A DNA stretch of 53,003 bases from assembly GCA_028292265.1 (NCBI GenBank), contig JAQGMR010000002.1:1-53003 (forward strand), read 5' to 3'. The stretch comes from Herminiimonas sp. (lineage in GTDB: Bacteria; Pseudomonadota; Gammaproteobacteria; Burkholderiales; Burkholderiaceae_D). Both the position numbers and the translations under genes were made by a program. Positions within the stretch are counted from its first letter, which is position 1, and each line of letters opens with the position of its first letter. The notes beneath the pieces were generated by a model. That model was given only the letters and a program-made list of their open reading frames with translations. It searched no databases and had not been told where the DNA came from. Positions 7,737 to 17,472 of this stretch are shown one piece after another.

Positions 7737-8863
7737 TGCGCCCTGGTTCGACGACCCGCGGCGGCACGGTATCGGTTTTCGCCCGCGTTGCCCTGGCCGT
7801 CTATGCGCTGCTGATCGCCTATGCCAGCTGGTTTCCCTTTTCCGGCTGGCGCAACAACGGGCTACCCCCATTTGACTACCTGTTCGCGCCGCTCCCTCAC
7901 TACTGGACCGGTTTTGACGTCGCAACCAATGTCGTCGGATACATTCCTCTCGGCCTGCTTGGCGTCTTCGCGTTCTATCCGCAATTGCGGGGCTGGGGCG
8001 CCGTGCTCCTCGCAACTGTCGGCGGCACCCTTCTTTCCGCCGGCATGGAAGCGGTGCAGAATTTTCTGCCGAGCCGGGTAGCTTCCAACCTCGACCTGCT
8101 GACAAATGCCGCGGGCTGCCTTTTGGGCGCCTTGGCAGGCGTACTTCTGACACCGTACTTCCTCGAACGCAGCCGGCTGCTGCGCATCCGCGGACGCTGG
8201 TTTACGCATGAAGCGAGCCGCGGCCTGATCGTCGTGACGCTGTGGCCGATTGCGCAAATCTATCCGCAGGGTTATCTGTTCGGCCACGGGCAGATTCTGC
8301 CGATCCTGTCCGGCTGGCTCAGCAGCCTTGCCGGCCAGCCCGTGGATCTCGGCGGCTACTTTCGGCACAACGCCGAGCTCAGCATCGAGCAATACTGGCT
8401 TTCCGAAACCATCATTACCGCCTGCGGCCTGACCGGGGCGCTGCTGACCCTGCTTTGCCTGACACGCGACAGGGCGCCGAAGGCGTCACTGACCCTGGTG
8501 CTGTTTGGCATCGCCGTGCTGGTCAAGACCTTGGCCAGTGCCTTGCTGTTTTCACCGGAAAACGCCTTTGCCTGGCTGACGCCGGGCGCGCGCGGCGGAC
8601 TGGTTATTGGCGTCATCATGCTGACCGGATTGGCGTTTGCGCCACCGGTCGCGCAGAGACGCGTGGCAGCCCTGACGCTACTGATCAGCCTCGCGGTGGT
8701 CAATGCAGCGCCTGCCAATCCCTACTTCGTGTCGACGCTGCAGGCCTGGGTGCAGGGCAAGTTCCTGAACTTCAATGGCGCAGCGCAATTCCTCTCGCTT
8801 GCATGGCCGTTTCTCACGCTCTGGTTCCTGTTTCATCCGGTGCATGACGCCCGGCCGGAGTAG
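7736..8863 (+). CDS. VanZ-family membrane protein
   Basis: 375 residues, with about nine predicted membrane segments. The N-terminal third carries VanZ-like features: SWFPFSGW, a DVATNVVGYIPLGLLG segment, then AGMEAVQNFLPSR and NLDLLTNAAGCLLGALAG. VanZ proteins are linked to teicoplanin resistance in Gram-positive bacteria, but their role in Proteobacteria is unknown. The C-terminal 200 residues are additional hydrophobic segments. Its start overlaps the lipoprotein stop by one base, so it is translationally coupled to the MCE operon and may serve the same envelope process; that link is inferred. Confidence 0.8.
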   Translation: MRPGSTTRGGTVSVFARVALAVYALLIAYASWFPFSGWRNNGLPPFDYLFAPLPHYWTGFDVATNVVGYIPLGLLGVFAFYPQLRGWGAVLLATVGGTLLSAGMEAVQNFLPSRVASNLDLLTNAAGCLLGALAGVLLTPYFLERSRLLRIRGRWFTHEASRGLIVVTLWPIAQIYPQGYLFGHGQILPILSGWLSSLAGQPVDLGGYFRHNAELSIEQYWLSETIITACGLTGALLTLLCLTRDRAPKASLTLVLFGIAVLVKTLASALLFSPENAFAWLTPGARGGLVIGVIMLTGLAFAPPVAQRRVAALTLLISLAVVNAAPANPYFVSTLQAWVQGKFLNFNGAAQFLSLAWPFLTLWFLFHPVHDARPE

Positions 8864-8947
8864 ATTGCAGCCAGCGTGAGGCAGGCGGCCGGGCACGAGG
8901 CGTGCATGTGAGGTGTATCATTTTGATTTGCCTCGCGAGTCCATTCC

Positions 8948-9265
8948 ATGCCTGACAAGCCGTATTACGAACAACACGTTTTCATCTGCACCAACCAGCG
9001 CGACGACGGGCGCCCCTGCTGCGCCGATCGCGGCGCCATCGAAGCACAAACGCATGCCAAGCGGCGCCTCAAGGCGCTCGACATGAATGGCCAGGGCAAG
9101 GTGCGCATCAACAAGTCGGGCTGCCTCGACCGGTGCGAAGAGGGCCCGGTGATGGTGATCTACCCGCAAGGCACTTGGTACACCTACGTCGATAACCACG
9201 ACATTGACGAAATCATTGATGAGCATATCGTCAAGGGAAATATCGTTGAACGGCTGAAGATCTGA
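8948..9265 (+). CDS. Thioredoxin-like [2Fe-2S] ferredoxin
   Basis: 105 residues. It resembles the Shethna-type/NuoE-like thioredoxin-fold ferredoxins: Cys14 (HVFICTNQ), Cys24 or Cys25 (GRPCC), then Cys59 and Cys63 (SGCLDRCEEGPVMVIYP), giving four cluster ligands in the family spacing. The C-terminal WYTYVDNHDIDEIIDEH is typical. It would carry electrons at low potential; the partner is not evident here. The alpha/beta hydrolase gene begins one base after its stop, so the two are co-transcribed. Confidence 0.85.
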   Translation: MPDKPYYEQHVFICTNQRDDGRPCCADRGAIEAQTHAKRRLKALDMNGQGKVRINKSGCLDRCEEGPVMVIYPQGTWYTYVDNHDIDEIIDEHIVKGNIVERLKI

Positions 9266-9266
9266 C

Positions 9267-9905
9267 GTGAACGTACACACCCAACGTTTTGATATCGCCG
9301 GCGCCGTCGGCCTGCTCGAATGTGCGCTGGACCTCCCCGATGCGGAGCAATTCCCCACCCCGCGCGGCCTCAGCCTGATCGGACATCCGCACCCGCTTTA
9401 TGGCGGGACCATGGACAACAAGGTGGCGCAAACATTGGCGCGCGCCTTCGTCGCTCTAGGCTACGCCACCGTCCGGATGAATTTCCGCGGCGTCGGTCGC
9501 TCAGAGGGCGTGTATGACGAAGGCCTCGGCGAGACCGACGACATGGCATTGTTGCTGACGCAGATGCGTGCACGCTATCCAGGGCTGCCCGTTGCGTTGG
9601 CGGGGTTTTCATTCGGCACCTTCGTGCAGGCGCAATTGCAGCAGCGACTGATTGCGGCCGGGACGCCCGCGGAACGGCTGGTGCTGGCCGGTGCCGCCGC
9701 AGGCAAATGGCCCATGCCGTCCGTCCCGGCGAATACCATTCTGATCCATGGCGAGCTTGACGAAACCATACCGCTCAAGGACGTGTTCGACTGGGCGCGT
9801 CCGCAAGATATTCCGGTGTTCGTCATCCCGGGTGCCGAGCATTTTTTCCATCGAAAGCTTCAACACATTCGCAATATCGTCGTGGACCTTTGGCGGCGCA
9901 CGTAG
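9267..9905 (+). CDS. Alpha/beta hydrolase
   Basis: 212 residues, GTG start one base after the ferredoxin stop. The catalytic triad can be placed: nucleophile Ser115 in GFSFG, Asp165 in GELDETIPL and His192 in GAEHFFHRKL. The HPHPLYGGTMDNKV segment (40-53) after strand 3 is the oxyanion-loop motif of the small YcfP/dienelactone-like hydrolase group. The substrate is unknown. The pairing with the ferredoxin suggests co-expression but does not reveal a shared pathway. Confidence 0.82.
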   Translation: MNVHTQRFDIAGAVGLLECALDLPDAEQFPTPRGLSLIGHPHPLYGGTMDNKVAQTLARAFVALGYATVRMNFRGVGRSEGVYDEGLGETDDMALLLTQMRARYPGLPVALAGFSFGTFVQAQLQQRLIAAGTPAERLVLAGAAAGKWPMPSVPANTILIHGELDETIPLKDVFDWARPQDIPVFVIPGAEHFFHRKLQHIRNIVVDLWRRT

Positions 9906-9990
9906 GAGCCCAGCTATAGAAAGCCGCGCACGCTGTGGATACTGTTGCAATGGTGTCGATCTGCCTATTACAGTCCAGAAACTGCGGCGC

Positions 9991-9996
9991 TATAAT
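9991..9996 (+). promoter_or_regulatory. Candidate sigma-70 -10 box for dacC
   Basis: A perfect TATAAT lies 92 bp upstream of the dacC ATG in otherwise GC-rich DNA. The -35 region is weak: TTACAG at 9968-9973 gives a 17-base spacer but only partial agreement with TTGACA. It is the best promoter candidate in the 182 bp between the hydrolase gene and dacC. Confidence 0.45.
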
Positions 9997-10087
9997 TTGC
10001 CTCGCTGATTGCTTGCCATAACCCGGCCAGCTTCTGTTCCACGCTTGCGCCACACGCCCTGTCGCGCCGTTCCATCACCTGGATTTC

Positions 10088-11233
10088 ATGAAAAAATATC
10101 TCGCGGCATGCGCCGCCCTCGCGCTTTCCATTTCGACCGCCTTTGCGCAAAGCCTGCCGGCGCCCAATATCGCCGCGCGTTCCTGGATGCTGATGGATGT
10201 CACCAGCGGACAAGTTCTTGCCTCGCAGGAGCCGAACATGCGTATTGAGCCGGCCTCGCTGACGAAGATCATGACCGCCTATCTTGCGTTCGAAGCGATC
10301 AAGCAAAAGAAGATCGACTTGAACCAGATGGTCAATGTGTCGGTGCGCGCATGGAAAGTGGAAGGTGACAGTTCCAAGATGTTCATTGATCCGGCCACGC
10401 CCGTCTCCGTCAATGACCTGCTGTACGGGCTGATTGTCCAGTCCGGCAATGACGCAGCGGTCGCCCTGGCGGAAGCGGTGGCAGGAACGGAAGATGCGTT
10501 CGTCGTCCTGATGAATCGTGAAGCCGAGCGCATGGGCATGAAGTTGAGCCACTTCGGCAATTCCCACGGACTGCCGGGCGCCGATACCTATTCCACTGCG
10601 ACCGACGTCGCGACCATGGCATCCAATCTGATCCGCGACTTCCCCGAGCTGTACAAGATTTATTCGACCAAGAGCTTCACCTACAACAAGATCAAGCAGC
10701 CCAACCGCAATCGCCTGCTTTGGCTGGATCCAACGGTGGACGGCATGAAAACCGGCCACACCCAGGCCGCCGGTTACTGCCTGGTAGCAACCGCCAAGCG
10801 GCCGAATGGCGGCTCCGACCGGCGCGTGATTTCGGTCCTGCTTGGCGCACAATCGGACGCCATCCGCGCGCAAGAAAGCCAGAAGCTCCTGAACTGGGGC
10901 TTCCTGAATTTCGACACCATCAAGTTGTATTCCAAAGGCCAGGCTATCGCCACGCCGGAAGTATGGAAGGGCAGCCAGAACCAGGTCAAGATCGGCTTTG
11001 ACCATGACGTGTTCATCACTGTCCCAAAGGGCACTGCTGAAAAACTCAAGCCAGTCCTGCAGCGCAAGGACCCGCTGATTGCGCCAATTGCGCAAAACAG
11101 CAAGATCGGCACGCTGAAGATGATGGCCGACGGCAAGGAGATTACCGAACTGCCGGTGACAGCGCTGGAGCAGGTTAACCAGGCGACTGTTTTTGGGCGC
11201 GCCTGGGATTCTGTCCGGCTGATGGTCAAGTAA
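10088..11233 (+). CDS. dacC: D-alanyl-D-alanine carboxypeptidase (PBP5/6 type)
   Basis: 381 residues. Removes the terminal D-Ala of peptidoglycan stem peptides in the periplasm. A signal peptide ends near residue 20 (AFA/QS). The active-site motifs are SLTK (Ser57, Lys60), SGN (119-121) and KTG (221-223). A C-terminal beta domain is present, and the last 15-20 residues could form the amphipathic membrane anchor of the family. The ATG at 10088 opens directly onto the signal peptide. dacC versus dacA cannot be decided from sequence alone. A rho-independent terminator follows at 11290-11329. Confidence 0.92.
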   Translation: MKKYLAACAALALSISTAFAQSLPAPNIAARSWMLMDVTSGQVLASQEPNMRIEPASLTKIMTAYLAFEAIKQKKIDLNQMVNVSVRAWKVEGDSSKMFIDPATPVSVNDLLYGLIVQSGNDAAVALAEAVAGTEDAFVVLMNREAERMGMKLSHFGNSHGLPGADTYSTATDVATMASNLIRDFPELYKIYSTKSFTYNKIKQPNRNRLLWLDPTVDGMKTGHTQAAGYCLVATAKRPNGGSDRRVISVLLGAQSDAIRAQESQKLLNWGFLNFDTIKLYSKGQAIATPEVWKGSQNQVKIGFDHDVFITVPKGTAEKLKPVLQRKDPLIAPIAQNSKIGTLKMMADGKEITELPVTALEQVNQATVFGRAWDSVRLMVK

Positions 11234-11289
11234 GACACGCTGGCCGGGACTGTCGGGGGCACCCGCCTTCCGACCGTTCCAGCAGCACC

Positions 11290-11329
11290 AAGGCCGGTCG
11301 CAAGCGCTTCGCATGTGACCGGCTTTTTT
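11290..11329 (+). terminator. Rho-independent terminator after dacC
   Basis: A perfect 7-bp stem, GCCGGTC (11293-11299) with GACCGGC (11317-11323), is followed immediately by six T (11324-11329). Flanking A-U and G-U pairs can lengthen the stem. The position 56 bp after the dacC stop fits transcription end, separating dacC from the D-amino acid transaminase gene. Confidence 0.85.
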
Positions 11330-11407
11330 CATGGCATGAGCCACACGGGGCTTTGTGTGAGAATGTCCCGGTCGCATTAACTCACCTTCGCCTTCTGGAA
11401 CAGCACA

Positions 11408-12256
11408 ATGGACGATCCCCTGGTTTATCTCAACGGTGTCATGACGCCAATTTCCGAAGCCCGTATTCCAGTACTGGACCGCGGCTTCATCTTTGGCGAT
11501 GGCGTGTATGAAGTCATTCCCATCTACCATCGCAAGATGTTTCGGCCGCAGCAGCACATGGCGCGCCTGTTCCGCAGCCTTGAATCGATTGGCATACCCA
11601 ATCCCCATACGCATGATGAATGGATGGCGCTGATCGGCAAGGTGGTGGCGGCGCATCCGGCGCAGGACCAGATGGTCTACCTCCAGGTGACCCGTGGCGT
11701 CGCAAAACGTGGCCATGCCTTTCCAAAGGACGTCATCCCGACAGTGTTCATCATGACCAACCCGATCGTCCTGCCAACGGCCGAGGTGCGTGCGCGCGGG
11801 GTGGCTTGCGTCTCGATGGAAGACAAGCGCTGGTTGCGCTGTGAGATCAAATCAATTTCCCTTCTCGGCAACGTGCTGGCGGCGGAGCATGCGGCGCAGA
11901 ACAATGCGACGGAAGCGATTCAGTTCCGTGACGGCTTCCTGACTGAAGCCTCGTCGTCGAACGTATGGATCGTCAAGAATGGCGTGCTCGCGGGCCCGCC
12001 GAAGGACAATCTGATCCTCGAAGGCATACGCTATGGATTGATGGAAGAATTGTGCAAGGCTGGAGGGATTCCCCTCGAGCAGCGACGCATATCGCGGGAC
12101 GAGGTCTTCGGCTCCGACGAAGTTCTGCTGACCTCGGCTACCAAGGAGGTATTGCCGGTAGTAACGCTGGACGGCAAACCCATTGGAAACGGCAAGCCCG
12201 GCCCCATCTATCAGGCATTGTATGAAGCGTACCAGGCTGCGAAGGAAGCGGCCTGA
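11408..12256 (+). CDS. dat: D-amino acid aminotransferase (class IV PLP enzyme)
   Basis: 282 residues. Class IV aminotransferase fold: N-terminal VYLNGVMTPISEARIPVLDRGFIFGDGVYEV (2-35), PLP lysine Lys148 in CEIKSISLLGNVLA, and EASSSNVWIVKNG downstream. The size and the DRGFxFGDGVYEV sequence match D-alanine/D-amino acid transaminases better than branched-chain IlvE. It interconverts D-Ala and D-Glu with 2-oxo acids. The neighbour dacC releases D-alanine, so a D-Ala reuse role is tempting but inferred. It leads a run with ybeD and lipB. Confidence 0.88.
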   Translation: MDDPLVYLNGVMTPISEARIPVLDRGFIFGDGVYEVIPIYHRKMFRPQQHMARLFRSLESIGIPNPHTHDEWMALIGKVVAAHPAQDQMVYLQVTRGVAKRGHAFPKDVIPTVFIMTNPIVLPTAEVRARGVACVSMEDKRWLRCEIKSISLLGNVLAAEHAAQNNATEAIQFRDGFLTEASSSNVWIVKNGVLAGPPKDNLILEGIRYGLMEELCKAGGIPLEQRRISRDEVFGSDEVLLTSATKEVLPVVTLDGKPIGNGKPGPIYQALYEAYQAAKEAA

Positions 12257-12280
12257 GGCCACTTTCAGGAGAATTCCAGC

Positions 12281-12562
12281 ATGACTGTCCCCAGCACCGA
12301 AACCACGCCGAGCCTGATCGAATATCCGAGCGATTTCCCGATCAAGATCATGGGCCCGATGCATGACGACTTCGCGCGAACGATGATCGATGTCGTCCTC
12401 GGATTCGATCCGGAGTTCCATGTCGGAAAACTGGAAACGCGGCCCTCCTCGAATGGAAACTACCTGGCTATCACGGCGACGGTACGCGCCACGAGCCGTG
12501 AACAACTCGACAACCTCTACCGCGCCTTGACCTCGCATCCGATGGTCAAGGTGGTGCTGTAA
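12281..12562 (+). CDS. ybeD: YbeD/DUF493 family protein
   Basis: 93 residues. A small ACT-like fold protein: IEYPSDFPIKIMGPMHDDF near the start, a VRATSREQLDNLYRALTSHPMVKVVL end. The family almost always sits beside lipB, and lipB follows here by 33 bp. A lipoate regulatory role has been proposed for the family but is not firmly established. An AGGAG ribosome binding site lies 9 bases upstream of the ATG. Confidence 0.88.
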   Translation: MTVPSTETTPSLIEYPSDFPIKIMGPMHDDFARTMIDVVLGFDPEFHVGKLETRPSSNGNYLAITATVRATSREQLDNLYRALTSHPMVKVVL

Positions 12563-12595
12563 GCGCGGCGACGGATTACTGTTAGCGCTGCCGGC

Positions 12596-13273
12596 ATGCT
12601 CTCACTCCCCGTAGCGGTCCCGGCGCTGGAAATCGTCCAGCGCGGGGAGGAGGCGTACGGCATAACCTTCGCCGCGATGCGCGACTATACGGATCGGCGG
12701 GGGCCTGAGTCGCCGGACCAGATCTGGCTGGTGAGCCATCCCCCGGTCTTTACCCTCGGTCTCGGGGCCGACCCGGCGCATGTGCTGGACCCGCATGACA
12801 TCCCCGTGCTGCAAACGGACCGGGGCGGCGAGGTCACCTACCACGGCCCGGGCCAGACTATCGCCTACCTGCTGATTGATTTGCGCCGTCATCATGGCGG
12901 GCGACTCTATGCCCGTGATTTTGTGCAACGCATCGAGCAGGCCGTGATCGACACCCTCGCGGCGTATAATCTTGCGGGAGAGCGGAGGACCGGCGCGCCG
13001 GGCATTTATGTTCGCGATGGCACGTTTAAGGGTGCGAAAATTGCCGCGCTCGGCATCAAGGTTCGTTCCAGCGGTTGCACTTACCACGGCGTCGCGCTTA
13101 ATGTGATGATGGACCTGGCGCCATTCTTGTGGATCGACCCATGCGGTTATCCGGGCCTGAAGACTGTGGATATGAAAACGCTGGGCGTTACTGCTGCTTT
13201 GGCTGAAGTGCAGTTAGTACTGGCTAACCAGCTTCGGCTTGCTTTGAGTTTACCGCGAGGCGCCTCGGCATGA
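12596..13273 (+). CDS. lipB: Octanoyl-[ACP]:protein N-octanoyltransferase
   Basis: 225 residues. Transfers octanoate from acyl carrier protein to lipoyl domains. Motifs: [12 protein letters not shown] (76-87), catalytic Lys148 in [16 protein letters not shown] (161-165) and catalytic Cys183 in IDPCGYPGL. All key residues are present and the length matches the family. The ATG at 12596 is the first possible start after ybeD. The small, conserved ybeD-lipB-lipA order supports the assignment. LipA then inserts the sulfurs. Confidence 0.95.
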   Translation: MLSLPVAVPALEIVQRGEEAYGITFAAMRDYTDRRGPESPDQIWLVSHPPVFTLGLGADPAHVLDPHDIPVLQTDRGGEVTYHGPGQTIAYLLIDLRRHHGGRLYARDFVQRIEQAVIDTLAAYNLAGERRTGAPGIYVRDGTFKGAKIAALGIKVRSSGCTYHGVALNVMMDLAPFLWIDPCGYPGLKTVDMKTLGVTAALAEVQLVLANQLRLALSLPRGASA

Positions 13274-13358
13274 GCCGCCCTCGAGTCCTTCGCCTGTCGC
13301 TAGCCTGACCCGATTTCACCCTTGCGCTTCACCGTTACACTGATAAAGAATTCTTCGC

Positions 13359-14333
13359 ATGGCTTCTGAACCGCTCAATACCGCGACACCGTTATACGAC
13401 CCGGCCGTCAAGCAAAAAGGCGCCGGCAAGACCGCGCGCATTCCGATCAAGATCATCCCCGCCGAACGCTTGCCCAAGCCGGACTGGATTCGCGTCCGCG
13501 CGGCCTCGCCTTCGAGCCGCTTTTACGAAATCAAGGACATCCTGCGGGCCAACAAGCTTGTGACAGTGTGCGAGGAAGCGTCGTGCCCCAACATCGGCGA
13601 ATGCTTCGGCAAGGGCACCGCGACCTTCATGATCATGGGTGACAAGTGCACGCGGCGCTGCCCGTTCTGCGACGTGGGCCACGGCCGTCCCGACCCACTC
13701 GACCCAAATGAACCGGAAAATCTCGCGAAAACCATCGCCGCGCTCAAGCTTTCTTACGTGGTGATCACCTCGGTTGATCGCGATGACTTGCGTGACGGCG
13801 GCGCCGGCCACTTCACCGATTGCATCCGCAAGGTGCGTGAACTGTCGCCGACCACCCGCATCGAGATTCTGACGCCGGATTTCCGGGGTCGCATGGACCG
13901 CGCGTTGGAAATCCTGCAAGCGGCGCCCCCGGATGTCATGAACCATAATTTGGAAACCGTGCCGCGCCTGTATCGCGAAGCCCGTCCGGGCTCTGACTAC
14001 GCCTATTCACTCAACCTGCTGAAGCGCTTCAAGGCGCTGCATCCGGACACGCCTACCAAGTCCGGCATTATGGTTGGCCTGGGCGAGACGGACGAGGAAA
14101 TCTTGCAGGTCATGCGCGACCTGCGCTCGCATGACGTGGACATGCTCACCATCGGCCAATACTTGATGCCCAGCGGCGACCACCTTCCGGTGCGACGCTA
14201 TGTGCATCCGGACGTCTTTAAGATGTTCGAGGAAGAAGCCTACAAGATGGGGTTTGTGCACGCGGCGGTGGGCGCGATGGTGCGGTCAAGCTATCACGCG
14301 GACGAGCAGGCGCACGGGGCGGGCGTCAGGTAG
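13359..14333 (+). CDS. lipA: Lipoyl synthase (radical SAM)
   Basis: 324 residues. Inserts two sulfur atoms into octanoylated lipoyl domains. The auxiliary cluster cysteines are Cys71, Cys76 and Cys82 ([12 protein letters not shown]); the radical SAM cluster is Cys97, Cys101 and Cys104 (CTRRCPFC). The C-terminal RSSYHAD carries the serine that also binds the auxiliary cluster. The N-terminal 40 residues are a basic, less conserved extension common in this order. An 85-bp gap separates it from lipB. It is convergent with the TlpA-like gene, 133 bp away. Confidence 0.96.
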   Translation: MASEPLNTATPLYDPAVKQKGAGKTARIPIKIIPAERLPKPDWIRVRAASPSSRFYEIKDILRANKLVTVCEEASCPNIGECFGKGTATFMIMGDKCTRRCPFCDVGHGRPDPLDPNEPENLAKTIAALKLSYVVITSVDRDDLRDGGAGHFTDCIRKVRELSPTTRIEILTPDFRGRMDRALEILQAAPPDVMNHNLETVPRLYREARPGSDYAYSLNLLKRFKALHPDTPTKSGIMVGLGETDEEILQVMRDLRSHDVDMLTIGQYLMPSGDHLPVRRYVHPDVFKMFEEEAYKMGFVHAAVGAMVRSSYHADEQAHGAGVR

Positions 14334-14466
14334 TACCTTGCGGCTGCGGGCGCATCGTGGCAGGAACGGGATTTCGAATTTCCGAAAGTGCGCGCAGGCG
14401 CCGTCTTGAACTTCAATGGCTACGAATGTAGCGGCGCCCGGCTTGACCGTCCCGGTGACTACCGGC

Positions 14467-14997
14467 TTACGCCGCCTTCAGCGCCTTCTCCAGCAACTGA
14501 TGCAGTGCCGCGAATTCCGGCTCGCCAACATAGCGCTTGATGATGTTGCCCTGCTTGTCGATGACGTAGGTCGTAGGTGTCAGTTTGACGTCGCCAAATG
14601 ACTTTGCAACCTGGCCGCTGGTATCCAGCGCGACAGTGAACGGCAGGTTGCGTGTCTGTGCATAGTTGAGCACGTAATTTGGCGCGTCGTAGCTCATCGC
14701 CACCGCGACGAACTCCAGTCCCTGATCCTTGTACTTGTTGTAGGTCTGGACCATCTCTGGCATCTCGTGCACGCAGGTGGTGCAGCTAGTCGCCCAGAAG
14801 TTGACCATCACCACCTTGCCACGCAGGCTGTCCGAGGTAATTTTTTCCCCGTTCAATGCGGTAAAGGTGACCTTGGGTGCGGGTTCCCGCGCCGACCAGG
14901 ACAGATATCCTACGGCAGCGATGGCCGCAAACACCAACGCGCCAAGGGCCTTGACCCACGGGCTTGCCATTGTTGCGGTCCTGGGCTCGTTTGCCAT
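14467..14997 (-). CDS. TlpA/ResA-type thioredoxin-like protein
   Basis: 176 residues. One N-terminal membrane anchor (about 14-34) precedes a periplasmic thioredoxin fold with WATSCTTCVHEMP (active cysteines Cys72 and Cys75) and the cis-proline region TPTTYVIDKQGNI. It probably reduces disulfides in the periplasm, for example during cytochrome maturation, but the substrate is not shown. It is 238 bp downstream of the DsrE gene on the same strand; that gap holds no gene that I can see. Confidence 0.88.
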   Translation of the reverse strand: MANEPRTATMASPWVKALGALVFAAIAAVGYLSWSAREPAPKVTFTALNGEKITSDSLRGKVVMVNFWATSCTTCVHEMPEMVQTYNKYKDQGLEFVAVAMSYDAPNYVLNYAQTRNLPFTVALDTSGQVAKSFGDVKLTPTTYVIDKQGNIIKRYVGEPEFAALHQLLEKALKAA

Positions 14998-15235
14998 TTC
15001 AGTTTCCTTTTGGCAGGGTTCGGATTTTTGCCCGTGCTGCCTTGCTTGCGTTACGGTTTCCCTCCTGATGGCGGAGAACCGTGAGAATCACAAAGTATTG
15101 CGCCAACCGGGCCAGTAATGCCCACAGCGTTTCATATCAACCCGCCTGTGCGCGGATCACAGCGACTTCCCCACGTCTTTGACGCTGATCGATTATAGGA
15201 TTTTAACGCCTTTGGCGTTTCGGTCTGGATCAAGC

Positions 15236-15697
15236 TTAAGGCCGAATGTAGACGTAGCCTTCACGCGCCTGGAGGCGCGCCAGTTCCACCACCCCGGCCG
15301 GCACCGCCTTCGCTTCACTAACCACGCGGGAGAGCGGCACGCCATGCGCTGTCAGTGTGTTTTCACAAATCCGGAATTCCACGCCCTTCGATGCCAGGGC
15401 GCTGACCTGCTGGTCGAAGCGTCGACCGCTCGCGTCCACCTCATCCTTCAACAGCAAGCGAATACCGTCGCCGATGGCAACGACGGCAATCTGCACCTCA
15501 GGATCGCCGCGCAAATGGTTGCGAATACTCGCCAGCGCACGGGTCGCTTGCTCGGTACCGTCCGCAAGGTGATACACGACCCTGATCCGGCCTGCACTTC
15601 CCGCGCCGGGCGACGAAGCGGCCGCTGCGCCCCACGCAGCAACCGGCACCAGTGCCGAGACTGCCAGCGCGGCACGATTCAAAAAGGCGCGGCGCAT
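15236..15697 (-). CDS. Exported DsrE/DsrF-like family protein
   Basis: 153 residues. A signal sequence starts RRAFLNRAALAVSALV, so the protein is probably exported (a Tat-like RR is present but not followed by the full motif). The mature part resembles DsrE-like proteins: RIRVVYHLADGTEQATRALASIRNHL and VQIAVVAIGDGIRLLLKD, then a cysteine in FRICENTLTAHG (the likely active cysteine). DsrE proteins move sulfur as persulfides, but exported members are uncharacterised. It lies 6 bp after dolP and so probably belongs to the same transcript. Confidence 0.8.
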   Translation of the reverse strand: MRRAFLNRAALAVSALVPVAAWGAAAASSPGAGSAGRIRVVYHLADGTEQATRALASIRNHLRGDPEVQIAVVAIGDGIRLLLKDEVDASGRRFDQQVSALASKGVEFRICENTLTAHGVPLSRVVSEAKAVPAGVVELARLQAREGYVYIRP

Positions 15698-15703
15698 GGC
15701 GGT

Positions 15704-17045
<1,342 letters not shown>

Positions 17046-17091
17046 TCACATGTTGGATCCGGTCAAAACTGTCGGCTTTCGGCCGTCCGAC

Positions 17092-17472
17092 TCAATATGA
17101 CTCAATGGCGTTTTTCAGCCACGACAGTTCACCGCCTTCAATCGCAATCACATCAAAGCGGCATGGCGGCGAAGACCGCAAGCGCTGCAAATAGAATTGC
17201 GCTGTCAACAGCAGGCGCCGCTGCTTGGCGGGCGTGACGCTGGCGGCCGCGCCGCCAAATCGCCGGTCCGCGCGCTGCCGCACCTCGACAAACACCAGTG
17301 TTTGTCCCTCGCGCAGAATCAGGTCGATTTCCCCGGCCTTGCAACGGAAATTGCGCTCCACCAGATCAAGCCCCTGTGCCTGAAGCCAGCGCAACGCATG
17401 ATCCTCCGCGGCTTCGCCCGTAAGCTGCTGGGCGGTGCGAGGCCGGAACAGCCCGCCGACCAACCCTTTCAT
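17092..17472 (-). CDS. yraN: YraN/UPF0102 nuclease-like protein
   Basis: 126 residues. Matches the UPF0102 family, an endonuclease-like fold: GEAAEDHALRWLQAQG, then RCKAGEIDLILREGQTLVFVEVRQR, in which the GEIDLI aspartate and the FVEVR glutamate fit the predicted PD-(D/E)XK metal site. Substrate unknown. Its ATG overlaps the end of lpoA by four bases (ATGA). Confidence 0.87.
   Translation of the reverse strand: MKGLVGGLFRPRTAQQLTGEAAEDHALRWLQAQGLDLVERNFRCKAGEIDLILREGQTLVFVEVRQRADRRFGGAAASVTPAKQRRLLLTAQFYLQRLRSSPPCRFDVIAIEGGELSWLKNAIESY

Noticed and set aside
12964..12969. TATAAT inside lipB as a promoter for lipA
   Set aside because: It lies deep within the coding sequence with no -35 and encodes conserved lipB codons; likely chance.
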